Below are positions 41,701 through 51,256 of a stretch of 63,722 bases of DNA, piece by piece. Numbering within the stretch: position 1 is the stretch's first letter; the number at the start of each line of letters is the position of its first letter. The stretch is from positions 127,498 to 191,219 of the forward strand of contig NZ_JAMZMI010000007.1 of NCBI RefSeq assembly GCF_024714475.1, written 5' to 3'. The DNA comes from Marinoscillum sp. MHG1-6. GTDB lineage: Bacteria; Bacteroidota; Bacteroidia; Cytophagales; Cyclobacteriaceae. Below the pieces are notes generated by a model that did no database searches, was not told the DNA's origin, and saw only the letters and a list, made by a program, of their open reading frames with translations. The position numbers and the translations under genes are program-made.

Positions 41701-42916
41701 TCCGACTTATCGCTTTAGGGCTGCCAATAACGACTGGTTGAGTACCAGTTCCTTCCTTACAGCACCTTTCGAGCAAAGTTTCGCCACGGATTTGGGAATT
41801 CGAGCATCATTAGAGCCATTAAAGGACCTGAAAATTCAGCTTGATGCCACCAGAACAAATAGTGCACGCTTCCAGGAGATATTCAGATATGACACAGCCT
41901 CCACCGCAAATGCACCAAATAATGGGTTCCGATCCTTGACGCCGTCCAGATCGGGAAGCTACTCCATTTCCATTATTACGTTTAAGACAGCATTCAAGAA
42001 AAACCGAGCAGATAATAGCAATGCTACATTTGATCAATTCGTGGAAAATATCGCAATCATGCAATCAAGGCAAAATCAGGCCAATGAAAACCCTGGCGTC
42101 TACAGTGCCCTATCACAGGACGTGCTCATCCCTGCATTTCTGGCAGCATATACAGATCAGGATGCCAGTCAATACAAAACCAGTCCGTTCCCGAAAATAC
42201 CTCTTCCGAACTGGCGAGTAGATTATTCGGGGCTTACCAAGATTCCTGCTCTGGAAGAAGTATTTAGCTCCGTGACGATATCTCATGGTTACCGATCGGT
42301 TTATAATGTGAACAACTACACCAACTCACTTCAGTATACCGAAAATATTGCCCTGGACAATAATATTCTGAATTACCCACAAGCATATTATGCTACGGAC
42401 TCCAATGTTTTCATTCCGGTATACATCGTAAACCAGGTGTCAATTGCAGAGCAGTTCACTCCACTTTTAGGTATCAATTTGAGAACAAAAAACAATCTCT
42501 CAACCAAATTTGAATACAAACGAGGAAGGAATCTATCATTGCAAATGTCTAATGCCCAGGTGAACGAAACACAGAATCAGGACTTTACTTTCGATTTAGG
42601 TTTTACCAAGGCTGATTTTAAGCTTCCATTCAAAATCAAAGGAAGAACCGTAGGAATCGAAAATGACGTTACTTTCCGAATGGCCATGACATTACGAGAT
42701 TCTGAAAACATTCAGCGAAGCCTGGAAAGTGGAAGTAAGATTACAAACGGTAATACCAGTTTTCAGTTCCGACCGACAGTGGCCTATAAATTCAATGATC
42801 AACTTGACCTGACCGCTTACTTTGAGCGAACGGTTAATGAGCCTAAGGGAAGAACCGCTTATAAGACTGCTACTACCGCTTTTGGATTTCAGCTGAGATT
42901 TAGTCTGGCTCAGTAA
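35795..42916 (+). CDS. sprA: SprA, type IX secretion outer-membrane translocon
   Basis: A 2373-residue giant outer-membrane protein, the channel of the type IX secretion system that exports proteins and gliding adhesins. Signal peptide from about residue 3 to 27 (ILQLFVAVGLVTFLEESRAYS). Features typical of SprA are RLYISPMLDRLFGG near residue 150, repeated beta-strand pairs over the whole length, a mid-protein NAEFAQLIPATSNV...YIDDFEG motif (about 815-845), SIPYSTISNNQRY and a C-terminal strand ending FRFSLAQ-like (FQLRFSLAQ). The start is TTG at 35795; no ATG lies within about 100 codons. Length and intactness suggest a working system; other T9SS genes are outside the window. Confidence 0.96.
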   Translation: MTGKSYILQLFVAVGLVTFLEESRAYSVTSSHFQIQQDTIPKDSVPPEPYKPSKTPTHQEKYRYGDPFSDQKSKSPLQLADPSTIDLEVEVDTSGVQYNVYERIGETNFRPMTTMSFEEYDDYNDKQITKEYFHERSAGLDGESAVSGRSLIPRLYISPMLDRLFGGSYVDIQPNGFVNLDFGGRFQRNDNPSGNQRQQRYGGFNFDQQISMNLVGKVGEKLTVTANFDNNNTFDFQNNLKIEYTGYEEDIVKKIEIGNVSMPVSNSLMTGAQSLFGLKTQLQFGKLFVTTVMSRQQGQSEVITVENGFQGREFEVRGSEYDENRHFFLGHFFRDNYQKWHGNLPQIVSGVNITRVEVYVINRNNETQTTRQIMAFQDLGEPSKIHSTNVTSSAAGGSPNNNAANNLFTAISGLTRNKDNVISELPSVGLGDMVESTDYVKIGTARKLDDSEYSINKQLGYVSLLRKLQNDEMLAVSYEYTFNGEVYKVGELTEDYAGQSENDVIFLKMLRPNKINVDIPAWDLMMKNIYYLNANQIDREGFTLRVRYRDDASGIDNPSLHEGRNTTDIPLVELLKLDQLNQNNDYQKDGNFDFIEGVTINTKSGYIIFPVLEPFGSTLNSYFDNDEAQFKEKYVYQELYDKTQNDAQQIPKKDKFFITGRFNAGSSSEIALPGINIAQGSVLVTAGNTPLTEGLDYTVDYNLGRVRILNEGILSSGKTINIAYEKADVFNFQARWLYGARFDYKFNEKFNIGATIMHLNERRGGITRYQIGDEPTSNTKYGFDISYQEEVPFLTKAMDFLPLVSTKEPSTITVNAEFAQLIPATSNVVNGEGTSYIDDFEGAVNNLSMDGVAAWRLAATPQTNDKRFTNGATITTEAPLPVNDFRAKLAWYSIDASVFYNTGGINKPNNITRDDLNNHYVRPIGFNEIYEQRSLPNYTTGYENSFDIAYYPTERGPYNYNTNLSNFENNPEKNWAGITRSIGTEVDFEKNNVEYIEFWLMDPFIQSANGRVLDGQFNTSSSPTGGKLVFNLGSVSEDVIDDDRHMFESGMPADGDDTKTSPSAWGETPIEPFLTNAFQTGRTARLNQDIGLDGLRDDEEVNKHATFLSANATRPSLSEDPSGDNFRHFLDESYDIANAKILERYKNFNGMDGNTPLTSGAFPQTGAYPFPDNEDLNQDNTVTSLEEYYEYSVNLNADGLQIGQNYIVDKVQSDNNEASWYLFRIPVREWERSFGGISGYKTIRFMRMYLTGFRTPVVLRMVDLQLVKSAWRKYESDLTEPGLNPIPEGSESDFTVSAVNIEGNSAGGKDKVPYVIPPGVNRDQDNTTFYNILLNEQSLQICVDDLEDKDARAVFKNVSLDLLNYGRLKMYFHAHANNNETLLDKEVSAFLRMGTEQADNYYEIEIPLKVTPLELSPNEANIQRLVWPEENELDLSINELLALKSERNRRDIDLSIPYSTISNNQRYKLTVRGNPDLSTLLSMMIGVRNPESPDQASKSACIWANELRVTDFDTNKGWAANARVSTKLADVATINASTRYTSIGFGSIQQTIQQRTREETLGYDVSASVNVDKFLLPHRTGLVVPMFVSYEKTTSTPQFDPLDPDTPLEASLEAFDTQEERDNYKRLVEDRTERRSLNFTNVRKEKVNPEAKQHFYDVENLAFSYAFSEAVSSNVNTQTYLQKTVSGGVSYNYSPPEFRIEPFTKGDAFSSPYLKLIKDINFSPLPSNLSFRANLNRNFRMTRLYDDDLNPVPLEDAYYERLFTFKRSYGLRYNPFKSLAIDYSAGVNAVIDEPNDIIEGDIDTREEKDYIIDRITDLGRMKNFDQDISATYRTPLNKLPFTDWLSADLKYSTGFTWIAGSLAQNDSLGNFFGHTIMNNRNRGATGKVDMNKLYDKVTFLQAANNIKRDEKPTPAQRFLKILMSLKSVNVSYNIRESTTLPGFNKTPFLLGMDSSWSAPGWKFLLGSQDPTYRFRAANNDWLSTSSFLTAPFEQSFATDLGIRASLEPLKDLKIQLDATRTNSARFQEIFRYDTASTANAPNNGFRSLTPSRSGSYSISIITFKTAFKKNRADNSNATFDQFVENIAIMQSRQNQANENPGVYSALSQDVLIPAFLAAYTDQDASQYKTSPFPKIPLPNWRVDYSGLTKIPALEEVFSSVTISHGYRSVYNVNNYTNSLQYTENIALDNNILNYPQAYYATDSNVFIPVYIVNQVSIAEQFTPLLGINLRTKNNLSTKFEYKRGRNLSLQMSNAQVNETQNQDFTFDLGFTKADFKLPFKIKGRTVGIENDVTFRMAMTLRDSENIQRSLESGSKITNGNTSFQFRPTVAYKFNDQLDLTAYFERTVNEPKGRTAYKTATTAFGFQLRFSLAQ

Positions 42917-42917
42917 T

Positions 42918-42946
42918 TTGTGAACTCCATTTTTAATTTAATTTTG
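42918..42946 (+). promoter_or_regulatory. Bacteroidota-type promoter for gcvH
   Basis: TTG (42918-42920), an 18-nt spacer, then TAATTTTG (42939-42946): an exact match to the phylum consensus TTG-N17..23-TAnnTTTG. It starts within the sprA stop region and leaves a leader of about 20 nt before the gcvH ATG. Confidence 0.7.
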
Positions 42947-42970
42947 GATTTTTAAATCACAAGATAAAGT

Positions 42971-43345
42971 ATGAACGCACCGGAAAATTTATTCTATACC
43001 GAAGATCACGAATGGGTACGGTTCGAAGGAGATGAAGCCTTTATTGGCGTAACTGATTTTGCTCAGGGCGAACTGGGTGATGTTGTTTACGTGGAGATCG
43101 AAACCGAAGGCGAATCCCTTGATGCCGGCGAAGTGTTTGGGACAGTAGAAGCAGTTAAGACTGTTTCGGATCTTTTTATGCCCGTTTCCGGTGAAGTACT
43201 GGAAATCAACCCATCGCTCGAGGCCAATCCCGAACTAGTAAACTCAGACCCTTATGGCGAAGGTTGGATGATCAAGGTGAAGGTATCAGATAAAGGAGAC
43301 AAGCTGCTATCTGCGGCAGAATACCTGGAAGTAACCGGTGGCTAA
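42971..43345 (+). CDS. gcvH: Glycine cleavage system H protein
   Basis: Lipoyl carrier shuttling the aminomethyl group between P and T proteins. 124 residues; the lipoylated lysine is Lys63 in VEAVKTVSD, in the expected hairpin. The start is ATG with its own promoter just upstream. The VanZ-like gene overlaps by 8 nt. No gcvP or gcvT is nearby. Linkage to sprA is conserved in Bacteroidota. Confidence 0.96.
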   Translation: MNAPENLFYTEDHEWVRFEGDEAFIGVTDFAQGELGDVVYVEIETEGESLDAGEVFGTVEAVKTVSDLFMPVSGEVLEINPSLEANPELVNSDPYGEGWMIKVKVSDKGDKLLSAAEYLEVTGG

Positions 43346-43739
43346 TCCATTTAGGCGATCTTTATTGATTTTGTCTATTGTCTGGACAGTACTTTTAGGG
43401 GTATTGTTATTGATGCCCGGTTCGGGAAAAAATACCATTCATCTGTTTGCTGGTGAAGACAAACTGGTTCACGGCGGGCTATTTACTGTCTGGATCACCC
43501 TGTTATATTCTCTGGTTATTGTATCCCAAAAAAATCAGTATAGCATCACCAGTCTTCTAATTGTACTACTGCTAGGAATAGGAACCGGGATAGGAACCGA
43601 GTGGTTACAGAGCTATATTCCCTATCGTACGATGGACACGAATGATTTTATCGCTGACCTTTTGGGAACTATCGCAGCAATCATCACGGTTTTATCCATA
43701 AAAAAGCGGCTGATTCTTGTCGATAATAAGTACGAATAG
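43338..43739 (+). CDS. VanZ-like membrane protein
   Basis: 133 residues with about four transmembrane segments (8-26, 48-63, 71-88, 108-122) and the VanZ motifs [12 protein letters not shown] and [15 protein letters not shown]. The role is unknown; VanZ-family proteins affect envelope/teicoplanin tolerance in Gram-positives. The start is GTG, overlapping gcvH by 8 nt, and there is no ATG near. Confidence 0.85.
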   Translation: MANPFRRSLLILSIVWTVLLGVLLLMPGSGKNTIHLFAGEDKLVHGGLFTVWITLLYSLVIVSQKNQYSITSLLIVLLLGIGTGIGTEWLQSYIPYRTMDTNDFIADLLGTIAAIITVLSIKKRLILVDNKYE

Positions 43740-43750
43740 CAATATATTTG
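43717..43750 (+). promoter_or_regulatory. Bacteroidota-type promoter for tonB
   Basis: TTG (43717-43719), a 23-nt spacer and TATATTTG (43743-43750) fit the TTG-N17..23-TAnnTTTG pattern at its long end. The tonB ATG lies 31 nt after the box. Confidence 0.6.
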
Positions 43751-43780
43751 AAATCTTGACCTTTTATAGTTTATAAGAAT

Positions 43781-44458
43781 ATGGAACTTAAGAAGAACCC
43801 AAAAGCTGATCTGACCAAAAAATCGGCCCTATTCATGAATATAGGGTTGACGGTGAGTTTGCTGCTGGTTATAGTGGCTTTCGAATGGAAGACCTATGAA
43901 GGCGGTGATCTTGTTGATTTGGGACAGGTTGCAGATGATTTTGAAGATATCCTCGAGATACCACCCACAGAGCAACCACCTCCCCCACCCCCAAAAATCC
44001 AGTTACCTGAAATCATAGAGGTGCCGGATGAGGAAGAAATTGAAGAAGAGGTTGAGGTTGAATTAGATGTTGAGATTACTGAAGAAACAGTAATAGAAGA
44101 TATCGTATTCGAAGAAGGCCCTGAAGAGGAGGTAGTTGAAGAAGTGTTTACCATTGTTGAGGATCCTGCTGAATTCCCTGGTGGATTGGCAGCTTTCTAC
44201 AAATATGTTGGTGACAACATGAAGTACCCGTCTCAAGCAAGGAGAATGGGTATCGAAGGACGAGTTTATGTTCAGTTCGTTGTGGATAAAGATGGTACGG
44301 TAACAGAAGTGCAGGCGGTAAAAGGAATCGGAGCAGGTTGTGACGAAGAAGCTGAAAGAGTACTTCAAAACTGTCCTAAATTCAAGCCGGGAAAACAAAG
44401 AGGAAGACCAGTTAAGCAAAGAATGGTTATTCCGATTGTATTCAAGCTTAGCAACTAA
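43781..44458 (+). CDS. tonB: TonB-type energy transducer
   Basis: 225 residues: N-terminal anchor (about 18-36), a PPPPPP run near 66-71, a strongly acidic linker of Glu/Asp/Val (about 78-125), then a TonB C-terminal domain with FPGGLAAFYKYVGDNMKYPSQARRMGIEGRVYVQF and KFKPGKQRGRPVKQRMVIPI. It couples the inner-membrane proton gradient to outer-membrane receptors. No exbB or exbD is nearby. A strong terminator follows. Confidence 0.92.
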   Translation: MELKKNPKADLTKKSALFMNIGLTVSLLLVIVAFEWKTYEGGDLVDLGQVADDFEDILEIPPTEQPPPPPPKIQLPEIIEVPDEEEIEEEVEVELDVEITEETVIEDIVFEEGPEEEVVEEVFTIVEDPAEFPGGLAAFYKYVGDNMKYPSQARRMGIEGRVYVQFVVDKDGTVTEVQAVKGIGAGCDEEAERVLQNCPKFKPGKQRGRPVKQRMVIPIVFKLSN

Positions 44459-44478
44459 TACAGATCAAAACATTAATA

Positions 44479-44508
44479 AAAAGGCCTGCAAATGCAGGCC
44501 TTTTTTGT
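44479..44508 (+). terminator. Strong rho-independent terminator after tonB
   Basis: 8-bp GC-rich stem GGCCTGCA/TGCAGGCC followed by a T-run (TTTTTT). It ends the tonB transcript. Confidence 0.9.
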
Positions 44509-44991
44509 TGCGTCTTTCTTTCGTGATAAAAGGGATCAATCCGAAAACCTGTGGAATATCCCTTCCATTTGCCTTGATGCAAAGGGAAGCCAAAAATCAA
44601 GGCTGTGAAGTAATTCCGGAAATTCAAATTCAATAGGTAATGAATCCGAAACTCATCCCGACGTTATCGGGACTCAAACAACGGATTCAAAAATGGGCAT
44701 CCAACTATTTGAATTTCTGATCGGGATTCCATCAATGCCGAAGACCTCTATGTCAGGCAGGAAAAAATTGTTTAAAAAGTTACTACATGATTTCCATTAG
44801 TACCATAGTCAGTCAAGCTCCACAAAATTGAGATGATTACGGCCTATGGCCGAATACATATGAGTCAATGGAAGAAGTCATGCCACCTCCCTTCTTTGCT
44901 AATATTTAACAGAATATTAGTTGCTCCCAAAAGGCATATCGGGGTGTCACACCGCAGGCTTTCAGTTCAACACAGTAACAACCTGCGCTCA
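44509..44991. other. Intergenic region, repeat copy A and hairpins
   Basis: About 480 nt between tonB and the minus-strand TPR gene. No protein gene is supported. It holds repeat copy A (44640-44800, see separate entry), a palindrome TCCCGA/TCGGGA at 44656-44672, hairpin CGGCC-TAT-GGCCG at 44840-44852 and perfect 8-bp hairpin CTAATATT-TAACAG-AATATTAG at 44899-44920. The last could end the minus-strand transcript of the TPR gene but lacks a T-run. Confidence 0.6.
44640..44800 (+). repeat. Dispersed repeat copy A
   Basis: About 160 nt similar to copy B (51690-51860) in opposite orientation. Strong identity covers CTGATCGGGATTCCATCAAT through TGCCGAAGACCTCTATG and the following A/T-rich AAATTGTTT stretch; an outer block AATCCGAAACTC is also shared at nearly the same distance. 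An open frame ATG 44693 to TAG 44800 encodes 35 residues including EFLIGIPSMPKTSM, partly conserved in copy B. See findings. Confidence 0.75.
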
Positions 44992-47844
44992 TCACCATCC
45001 TTCAGCGTTGGATTGCTCCAGGGCTTTGGCGTATTCCCCATAAAAGGAATCATATGCGGACGGGGTCATAAGGGATGATAAACGCTCCAATATGGGTTTA
45101 GCATAGTCACTTAGGTTGATGCTTACCGCAGCCAATACATAGGCCTTGAGTAAAGCAACATTCTTATTATTTATGTCTATAGCGTGTACCAACAGGTCAT
45201 AGGCCTTTTGTGGATCAACCTCACTGAGGTAATTCGCCACCGCCAGCACGAATCCGGCATCCAGCGCATTTCGATTAGCTAACTGATACATCCCTTGAGA
45301 CTTAAGGGTATCATCACTCAGCATCAGCTTCGCAAGCGCCGTTTCTCCTTCGTATTTTTGTCCTTCCATGAGAGACACCAAAGCGATCCCTTCATAAATC
45401 TCTTGCTTGGATAATAGTGGTTGAAATAAGGAAATATAGCCCTTGATCGCCTCGTAATTTTGTTGTTGGCCCTGCTCCTTCAGAATTTTATTCCAAAGAC
45501 CGGAAACGTACTTCTCCCCTTTCCCATTGAGTACCAGGCTCAATTCGGCCAGGGAGTACTCTTCATAGAGATAGTAAGCTCTTAAGGCCGCTTGATCCTC
45601 ATTGAGTTGCCCCCTGTCTGCATTGAACACAATCTTTAATTCATCAATCAACGGTTGAAGTTCGGGGCTACCTAATTTGTCTAGTAAACCTAAGCCATCC
45701 TCAAACTGACGTGCTTCAAAATAAGCAACTGCGAGATTAACCGGCGGCATAGTAGTATCTAATGCTGACGCACGCTCAAAGAATCCAATTGCCAATTCAA
45801 TAGCCTGTTCGTTCAGGCTCATCAACCCCATTTTATCGAAACAGGTGGCCTGCTCCTTCGGGTTAGCGTGATAAGCCATTTCATCGAGTTGTCTCAAAGC
45901 ATCGCTTACATAACCCAATTTGTATTTGCCTACTGCCAGGGTATTTTGAGCCACGCCATAAATTTCCTCATTTTGTGGTGTACTTAGCGTGGCCTGCAGT
46001 CGACTAACAGCCTCTCCATTTCCAAAGTATCCTACACTATTGATGAGATAAGCTGATTTATGCATTGGGTAGGCTAGAAGTCCCGTATCAAACTTCAAAG
46101 AGCCTTCCTTCTCATTGGCTTTTAGCAAGGTGGCCAACACATTCGCCTTGACGCCCGCATTTCCAATTTCATAAGACTCACGTGCATCCACGCCCTGTCC
46201 AATTCGCCAGAGGTTGGTGAGGTTAGCCTGACTCCAACCGCCAGTCTCAGTCGCTTGATCAAAATAGTCGGCGGCCTGCTCCTTATTTTCAAGGTCTGTA
46301 TAGATCAACCCAAGATTATTGTACATCGGTGCGCTATTTGGAAACCTCTTGAGGCCTTCCTGCAAACTCACAATTGCGGGAGTGACTTCGCCAAGCATTC
46401 CATAGGTAGCAGCCTGATTGACATAACTCTGTTCCGATGGGAATCTCAGGGTAGCACGTCCAAACTTGTAATTCGCCTCTTTGATCTTGTCCTTCTGGAG
46501 GTTGAGATATCCGGTTTTATAATTTGACAAATGATTGTCATGACCATAAATGCTCGCTTCGGTGTAGTAGCGCTCTGCTAATCCAGATTCACCCAACACT
46601 TCTTGTTGTGCTCCTGCATAATTATAATACCCGGCCTTGAACAACTTGAAAGGCTCCTTCCCTGCCAATAAGAAGAACGCGACCACCGCCACAAGCCCAC
46701 CAATTCTGGCTGTCACATATGGGAAGTTTTGTTCTTTGTAAGCAATCTTATAAATCTGCAACCCCTCAACCAACGGGTTCACAAAATTGACGATCACATA
46801 GAAAAAGAAGAAGGCACCAAACCCTAAGTGAGCATAAAGAATGAAATAGTGATAGCCTTCAAAGATGGGATCATTGCCTCTGGAAAAGGCCAGTGACAAA
46901 TACCCAAATACTGCCAGCCCCAATCCGGTTAGCAATATGTTTACCTGTGATTCAGAAAGGATCTGCTGATAAAGCTCCTTTTTATATTTTAGTGACCAAA
47001 GGGCCACAACAGATGAAATAATCAGAAGAACATACGGATCAAAAAATGGTAGTTCCATCCTGATCATGCCCGCCTTTTTCGCATAAGCCAATCCGATAAA
47101 ACCTACATAGAAAAGCGAGAAAATCGGAAAATGCTTCTCATTGCCGCTTGATCCCCGGTTTTTAGTAATCAGGTAGAGTATTCCAAAGACGTTTTCTTCT
47201 GCCACTATCAACAGAAAAATCAGGAGGATCACTATCATACTAAAATGCAGACCCACCGTCAGTTGCTCCTGAAATGTCACCAAATCAACTCCACCGAAAA
47301 TCAAAACAATCACCGAAGCCACAGTCAGGCTCAAAAAGCGATAGCCAAATGCGATGTTTTTCAGGTAGGATTGGAAAAGATAGGCCGGGCCAATAAAGAG
47401 CAATATGAGTATCGCGTTGCTCCAAATTTTTTCGGTGTACCCAAACCCAAAAAGCGACACTTCTGAAAGTTCAAGGCGAATGAGTAAAAAAATGAATAAA
47501 GCTGCGACTCCGGTAAACCAGGTTCGACTCAAAAGCGTAGATAACGCCAGGATCATACAAAGCCCCAGCCATGTAGCAAAAAGTAATATGCCATCTAAGG
47601 TAAAATGCCTTTCAACAGGGCCTGCACTAAAGGATTCGGAAATCGTATAAAAAGAACCCGGAATAGCGAGCTGAAAGGGTCCTTTATCAAAAACAAGGGC
47701 AGAGTAGTCCTCCTTTTCCGCATGAGCCGTGATTTTCCAGTCAATGTAATTTTCGGCTCCTTGCAAATAGAAGTAACTCATGGCTACTATAGCCACAAGG
47801 TAGACGCCAATAAGTATGCGTGAAGTTATATTATCTGAGGACAT
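44992..47844 (-). CDS. Large membrane protein with C-terminal TPR repeats
   Basis: 950 residues. The first half has about ten transmembrane helices (first at about 10-28, last at about 380-400) with a large extracytoplasmic loop before the second helix. The second half (about 410-950) is a chain of TPR-like helices (for example GLAERYYTEASIYGHDN and YNNLGLIYTDLENKEQAADYF). The layout is like polymer ligase/copolymerase or O-mannosyl/O-antigen-related membrane-TPR proteins, but no catalytic motif is recognised. It is 5 nt after gatC on the same strand. Confidence 0.85.
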   Translation of the reverse strand: MSSDNITSRILIGVYLVAIVAMSYFYLQGAENYIDWKITAHAEKEDYSALVFDKGPFQLAIPGSFYTISESFSAGPVERHFTLDGILLFATWLGLCMILALSTLLSRTWFTGVAALFIFLLIRLELSEVSLFGFGYTEKIWSNAILILLFIGPAYLFQSYLKNIAFGYRFLSLTVASVIVLIFGGVDLVTFQEQLTVGLHFSMIVILLIFLLIVAEENVFGILYLITKNRGSSGNEKHFPIFSLFYVGFIGLAYAKKAGMIRMELPFFDPYVLLIISSVVALWSLKYKKELYQQILSESQVNILLTGLGLAVFGYLSLAFSRGNDPIFEGYHYFILYAHLGFGAFFFFYVIVNFVNPLVEGLQIYKIAYKEQNFPYVTARIGGLVAVVAFFLLAGKEPFKLFKAGYYNYAGAQQEVLGESGLAERYYTEASIYGHDNHLSNYKTGYLNLQKDKIKEANYKFGRATLRFPSEQSYVNQAATYGMLGEVTPAIVSLQEGLKRFPNSAPMYNNLGLIYTDLENKEQAADYFDQATETGGWSQANLTNLWRIGQGVDARESYEIGNAGVKANVLATLLKANEKEGSLKFDTGLLAYPMHKSAYLINSVGYFGNGEAVSRLQATLSTPQNEEIYGVAQNTLAVGKYKLGYVSDALRQLDEMAYHANPKEQATCFDKMGLMSLNEQAIELAIGFFERASALDTTMPPVNLAVAYFEARQFEDGLGLLDKLGSPELQPLIDELKIVFNADRGQLNEDQAALRAYYLYEEYSLAELSLVLNGKGEKYVSGLWNKILKEQGQQQNYEAIKGYISLFQPLLSKQEIYEGIALVSLMEGQKYEGETALAKLMLSDDTLKSQGMYQLANRNALDAGFVLAVANYLSEVDPQKAYDLLVHAIDINNKNVALLKAYVLAAVSINLSDYAKPILERLSSLMTPSAYDSFYGEYAKALEQSNAEGW

Positions 47845-47849
47845 TGAGT

Positions 47850-48137
47850 TTACTCGAGTACCTTCGGAACTTTGAAGTAATCACCCTCTTTATCCGGAGC
47901 ATTTCGAAGACCTCGCTCCTGAGATAGCGGTTCTGTCACCTTATCCTCTCTTAAGGAATTAACCTCAAATGACATATTAGTTAGTGGCTCAATTCCATCG
48001 GTATCCAACTCATTCAACTTATCCACCCATTCGAGGATTTCTTCCAAATCCTTTTTCATCTGCCCTTCATGAGAAGCATCCAACTCCAATCGAGCTAAAT
48101 GAGCAATCTTTTGTAAGGTTTCACTATCTATGTTCAT
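47850..48137 (-). CDS. gatC: Glutamyl-tRNA(Gln) amidotransferase subunit C
   Basis: 95 residues, normal length; N-terminal helix motif QKIAHLARLELD, central LEWVDKLNELDTDGIEPLTN and a C-terminal YFKVPKVLE. GatC stabilises GatA and GatB in the transamidation of Glu-tRNA(Gln). It is separated by about 18 kb from gatA and followed by the large TPR membrane gene with 5 nt between them, so it is cotranscribed with an unrelated gene. Confidence 0.92.
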   Translation of the reverse strand: MNIDSETLQKIAHLARLELDASHEGQMKKDLEEILEWVDKLNELDTDGIEPLTNMSFEVNSLREDKVTEPLSQERGLRNAPDKEGDYFKVPKVLE

Positions 48138-48366
48138 TGATATTCAGGCTTTTCAAAACCTCTGCAATTTAGCCAACAGCCCCGACAATTGCAGACTCAT
48201 CACAGACTAAGTTCTACGATGACCAGAGGTTTACGTTGACTTCAGAGCAATTAATCATCAGGTTGCACCTAACTTTCAGATTGAATCCCCTCCTACCGTC
48301 AATAAAGGTTTCTATGAATTTGACGCAAATTTCTAAATTACCGATCAAATACATTAATCGATTGTA

Positions 48367-49572
48367 TTGAAAGAATCTAGTGATATAAATGTCTACACCA
48401 GCAACGCTGGTTTTAAGTGGGTCGTGCTGGCAATCTCTGTGATTATCAGTGCAGGTTCGGTGATCTATACCAATATTCTCGTCAAGCAGATACGGGAACG
48501 CGAGAAAAAGCAAATCGACCTCTATGCTAAAACACTAGAATACCTCGCCAATGAGAATGATGCGGTTAATATCTTCCTGATATTGGAGAATATTATTCAG
48601 GCCAACAATACGATCCCTGTAATATTGGCTGACCAGAATGGTAATCCGGAGTTTTATAAAAACCTTCCCGGGGCAGATAAACTCGAAGATCCTAAAGAGC
48701 GCAAACTTTTTCTTATGGATGAGATTGCTTCTATGAAGTCGGAACGAGAGCCTATTATGGTCACCTTGTCAGACCAGGAGAAAAGAATCTATGGGTATAA
48801 ATACATCTACTACCGAAACTCTCTTTTGCTGACCCAGCTGAAGTATTACCCGTATGTTCAGCTTTCTATCATCGCCATTTTTGGGCTGATCACCTTTGCC
48901 GTTTTTAACTATTCACGAACCGCAGAACAAAACAGGGTTTGGGTAGGTCTTGCCAAAGAAACCGCGCACCAGTTAGGCACTCCTCTCTCCTCGTTGATGG
49001 CCTGGGTGGAATACCTGAAAATGAATTACCCTGACGATAAAGAGGTTTACAATGAGTTAAATAAAGACGTAGACCGACTCAGCATGATCACGGAGCGGTT
49101 TTCGAGCATCGGGAGCGTACCTCAACTGAAAGAAGAGAATGTCTATCAACACATTCGTGAAGTAGCAACCTACCTCGAACGCAGGATTTCATCCAAGGTA
49201 ACCATGGAAATAGAATCCATCCCCAATGATCAGGTGTATGCCGCAATCAACACCTCTCTATTTGCCTGGGTCATTGAAAATCTGATCAAAAATGCTGTGG
49301 ATGCCATGGAGGGTAAAGGTTATATCTATGTGAGGATCATAAAGGCCAAAGATCAGCAGGTAACGATTGACATCACCGATACAGGCAAAGGCATTAGCAA
49401 ATCCAATGTTGGCCAAATTTTCAAACCTGGCTTCAGCACCAAAAAAAGAGGCTGGGGATTAGGACTGGCGCTGACCAAAAGGATCATTGAAAACTATCAC
49501 AACGGACGAATATTTGTGAAATCTACCGAGGCCGGCAAAGGCACAACTTTTCGTATCGTATTAAAATCCTGA
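48367..49572 (+). CDS. Sensor histidine kinase
   Basis: 401 residues with two transmembrane helices (about 18-37 and 163-180) around a periplasmic sensor region of about 125 residues with no recognised fold. The kinase part has the phospho-acceptor His201 in ETAHQLGTPLSSL, N-box WVIENLIKNAVDAM, G1 ITDTGKGIS and GWGLGLALTKRI. No response regulator is adjacent, so it is an orphan kinase here. The start is TTG at 48367; no ATG lies near it. It reads away from gatC; about 230 nt between the two genes hold nothing else recognisable. Confidence 0.9.
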   Translation: MKESSDINVYTSNAGFKWVVLAISVIISAGSVIYTNILVKQIREREKKQIDLYAKTLEYLANENDAVNIFLILENIIQANNTIPVILADQNGNPEFYKNLPGADKLEDPKERKLFLMDEIASMKSEREPIMVTLSDQEKRIYGYKYIYYRNSLLLTQLKYYPYVQLSIIAIFGLITFAVFNYSRTAEQNRVWVGLAKETAHQLGTPLSSLMAWVEYLKMNYPDDKEVYNELNKDVDRLSMITERFSSIGSVPQLKEENVYQHIREVATYLERRISSKVTMEIESIPNDQVYAAINTSLFAWVIENLIKNAVDAMEGKGYIYVRIIKAKDQQVTIDITDTGKGISKSNVGQIFKPGFSTKKRGWGLGLALTKRIIENYHNGRIFVKSTEAGKGTTFRIVLKS

Positions 49573-49609
49573 GTTTTACGCATTCTAGTTTTCTCTTATA
49601 GAGATTTAG

Positions 49610-51166
<1,557 letters not shown>

Positions 51167-51256
51167 GCGGCGTAGCACCAGGTCATTTATTGAGAAAATA
51201 ACATTTCATTAACGCTTCGACCTCAAACAACAGAGCCGAAGATTGAATAGGAAAGT

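Noticed and set aside
42450-42916. Frameshift or truncation in sprA
   Set aside because: The frame is open over the full length with a normal C-terminal strand.
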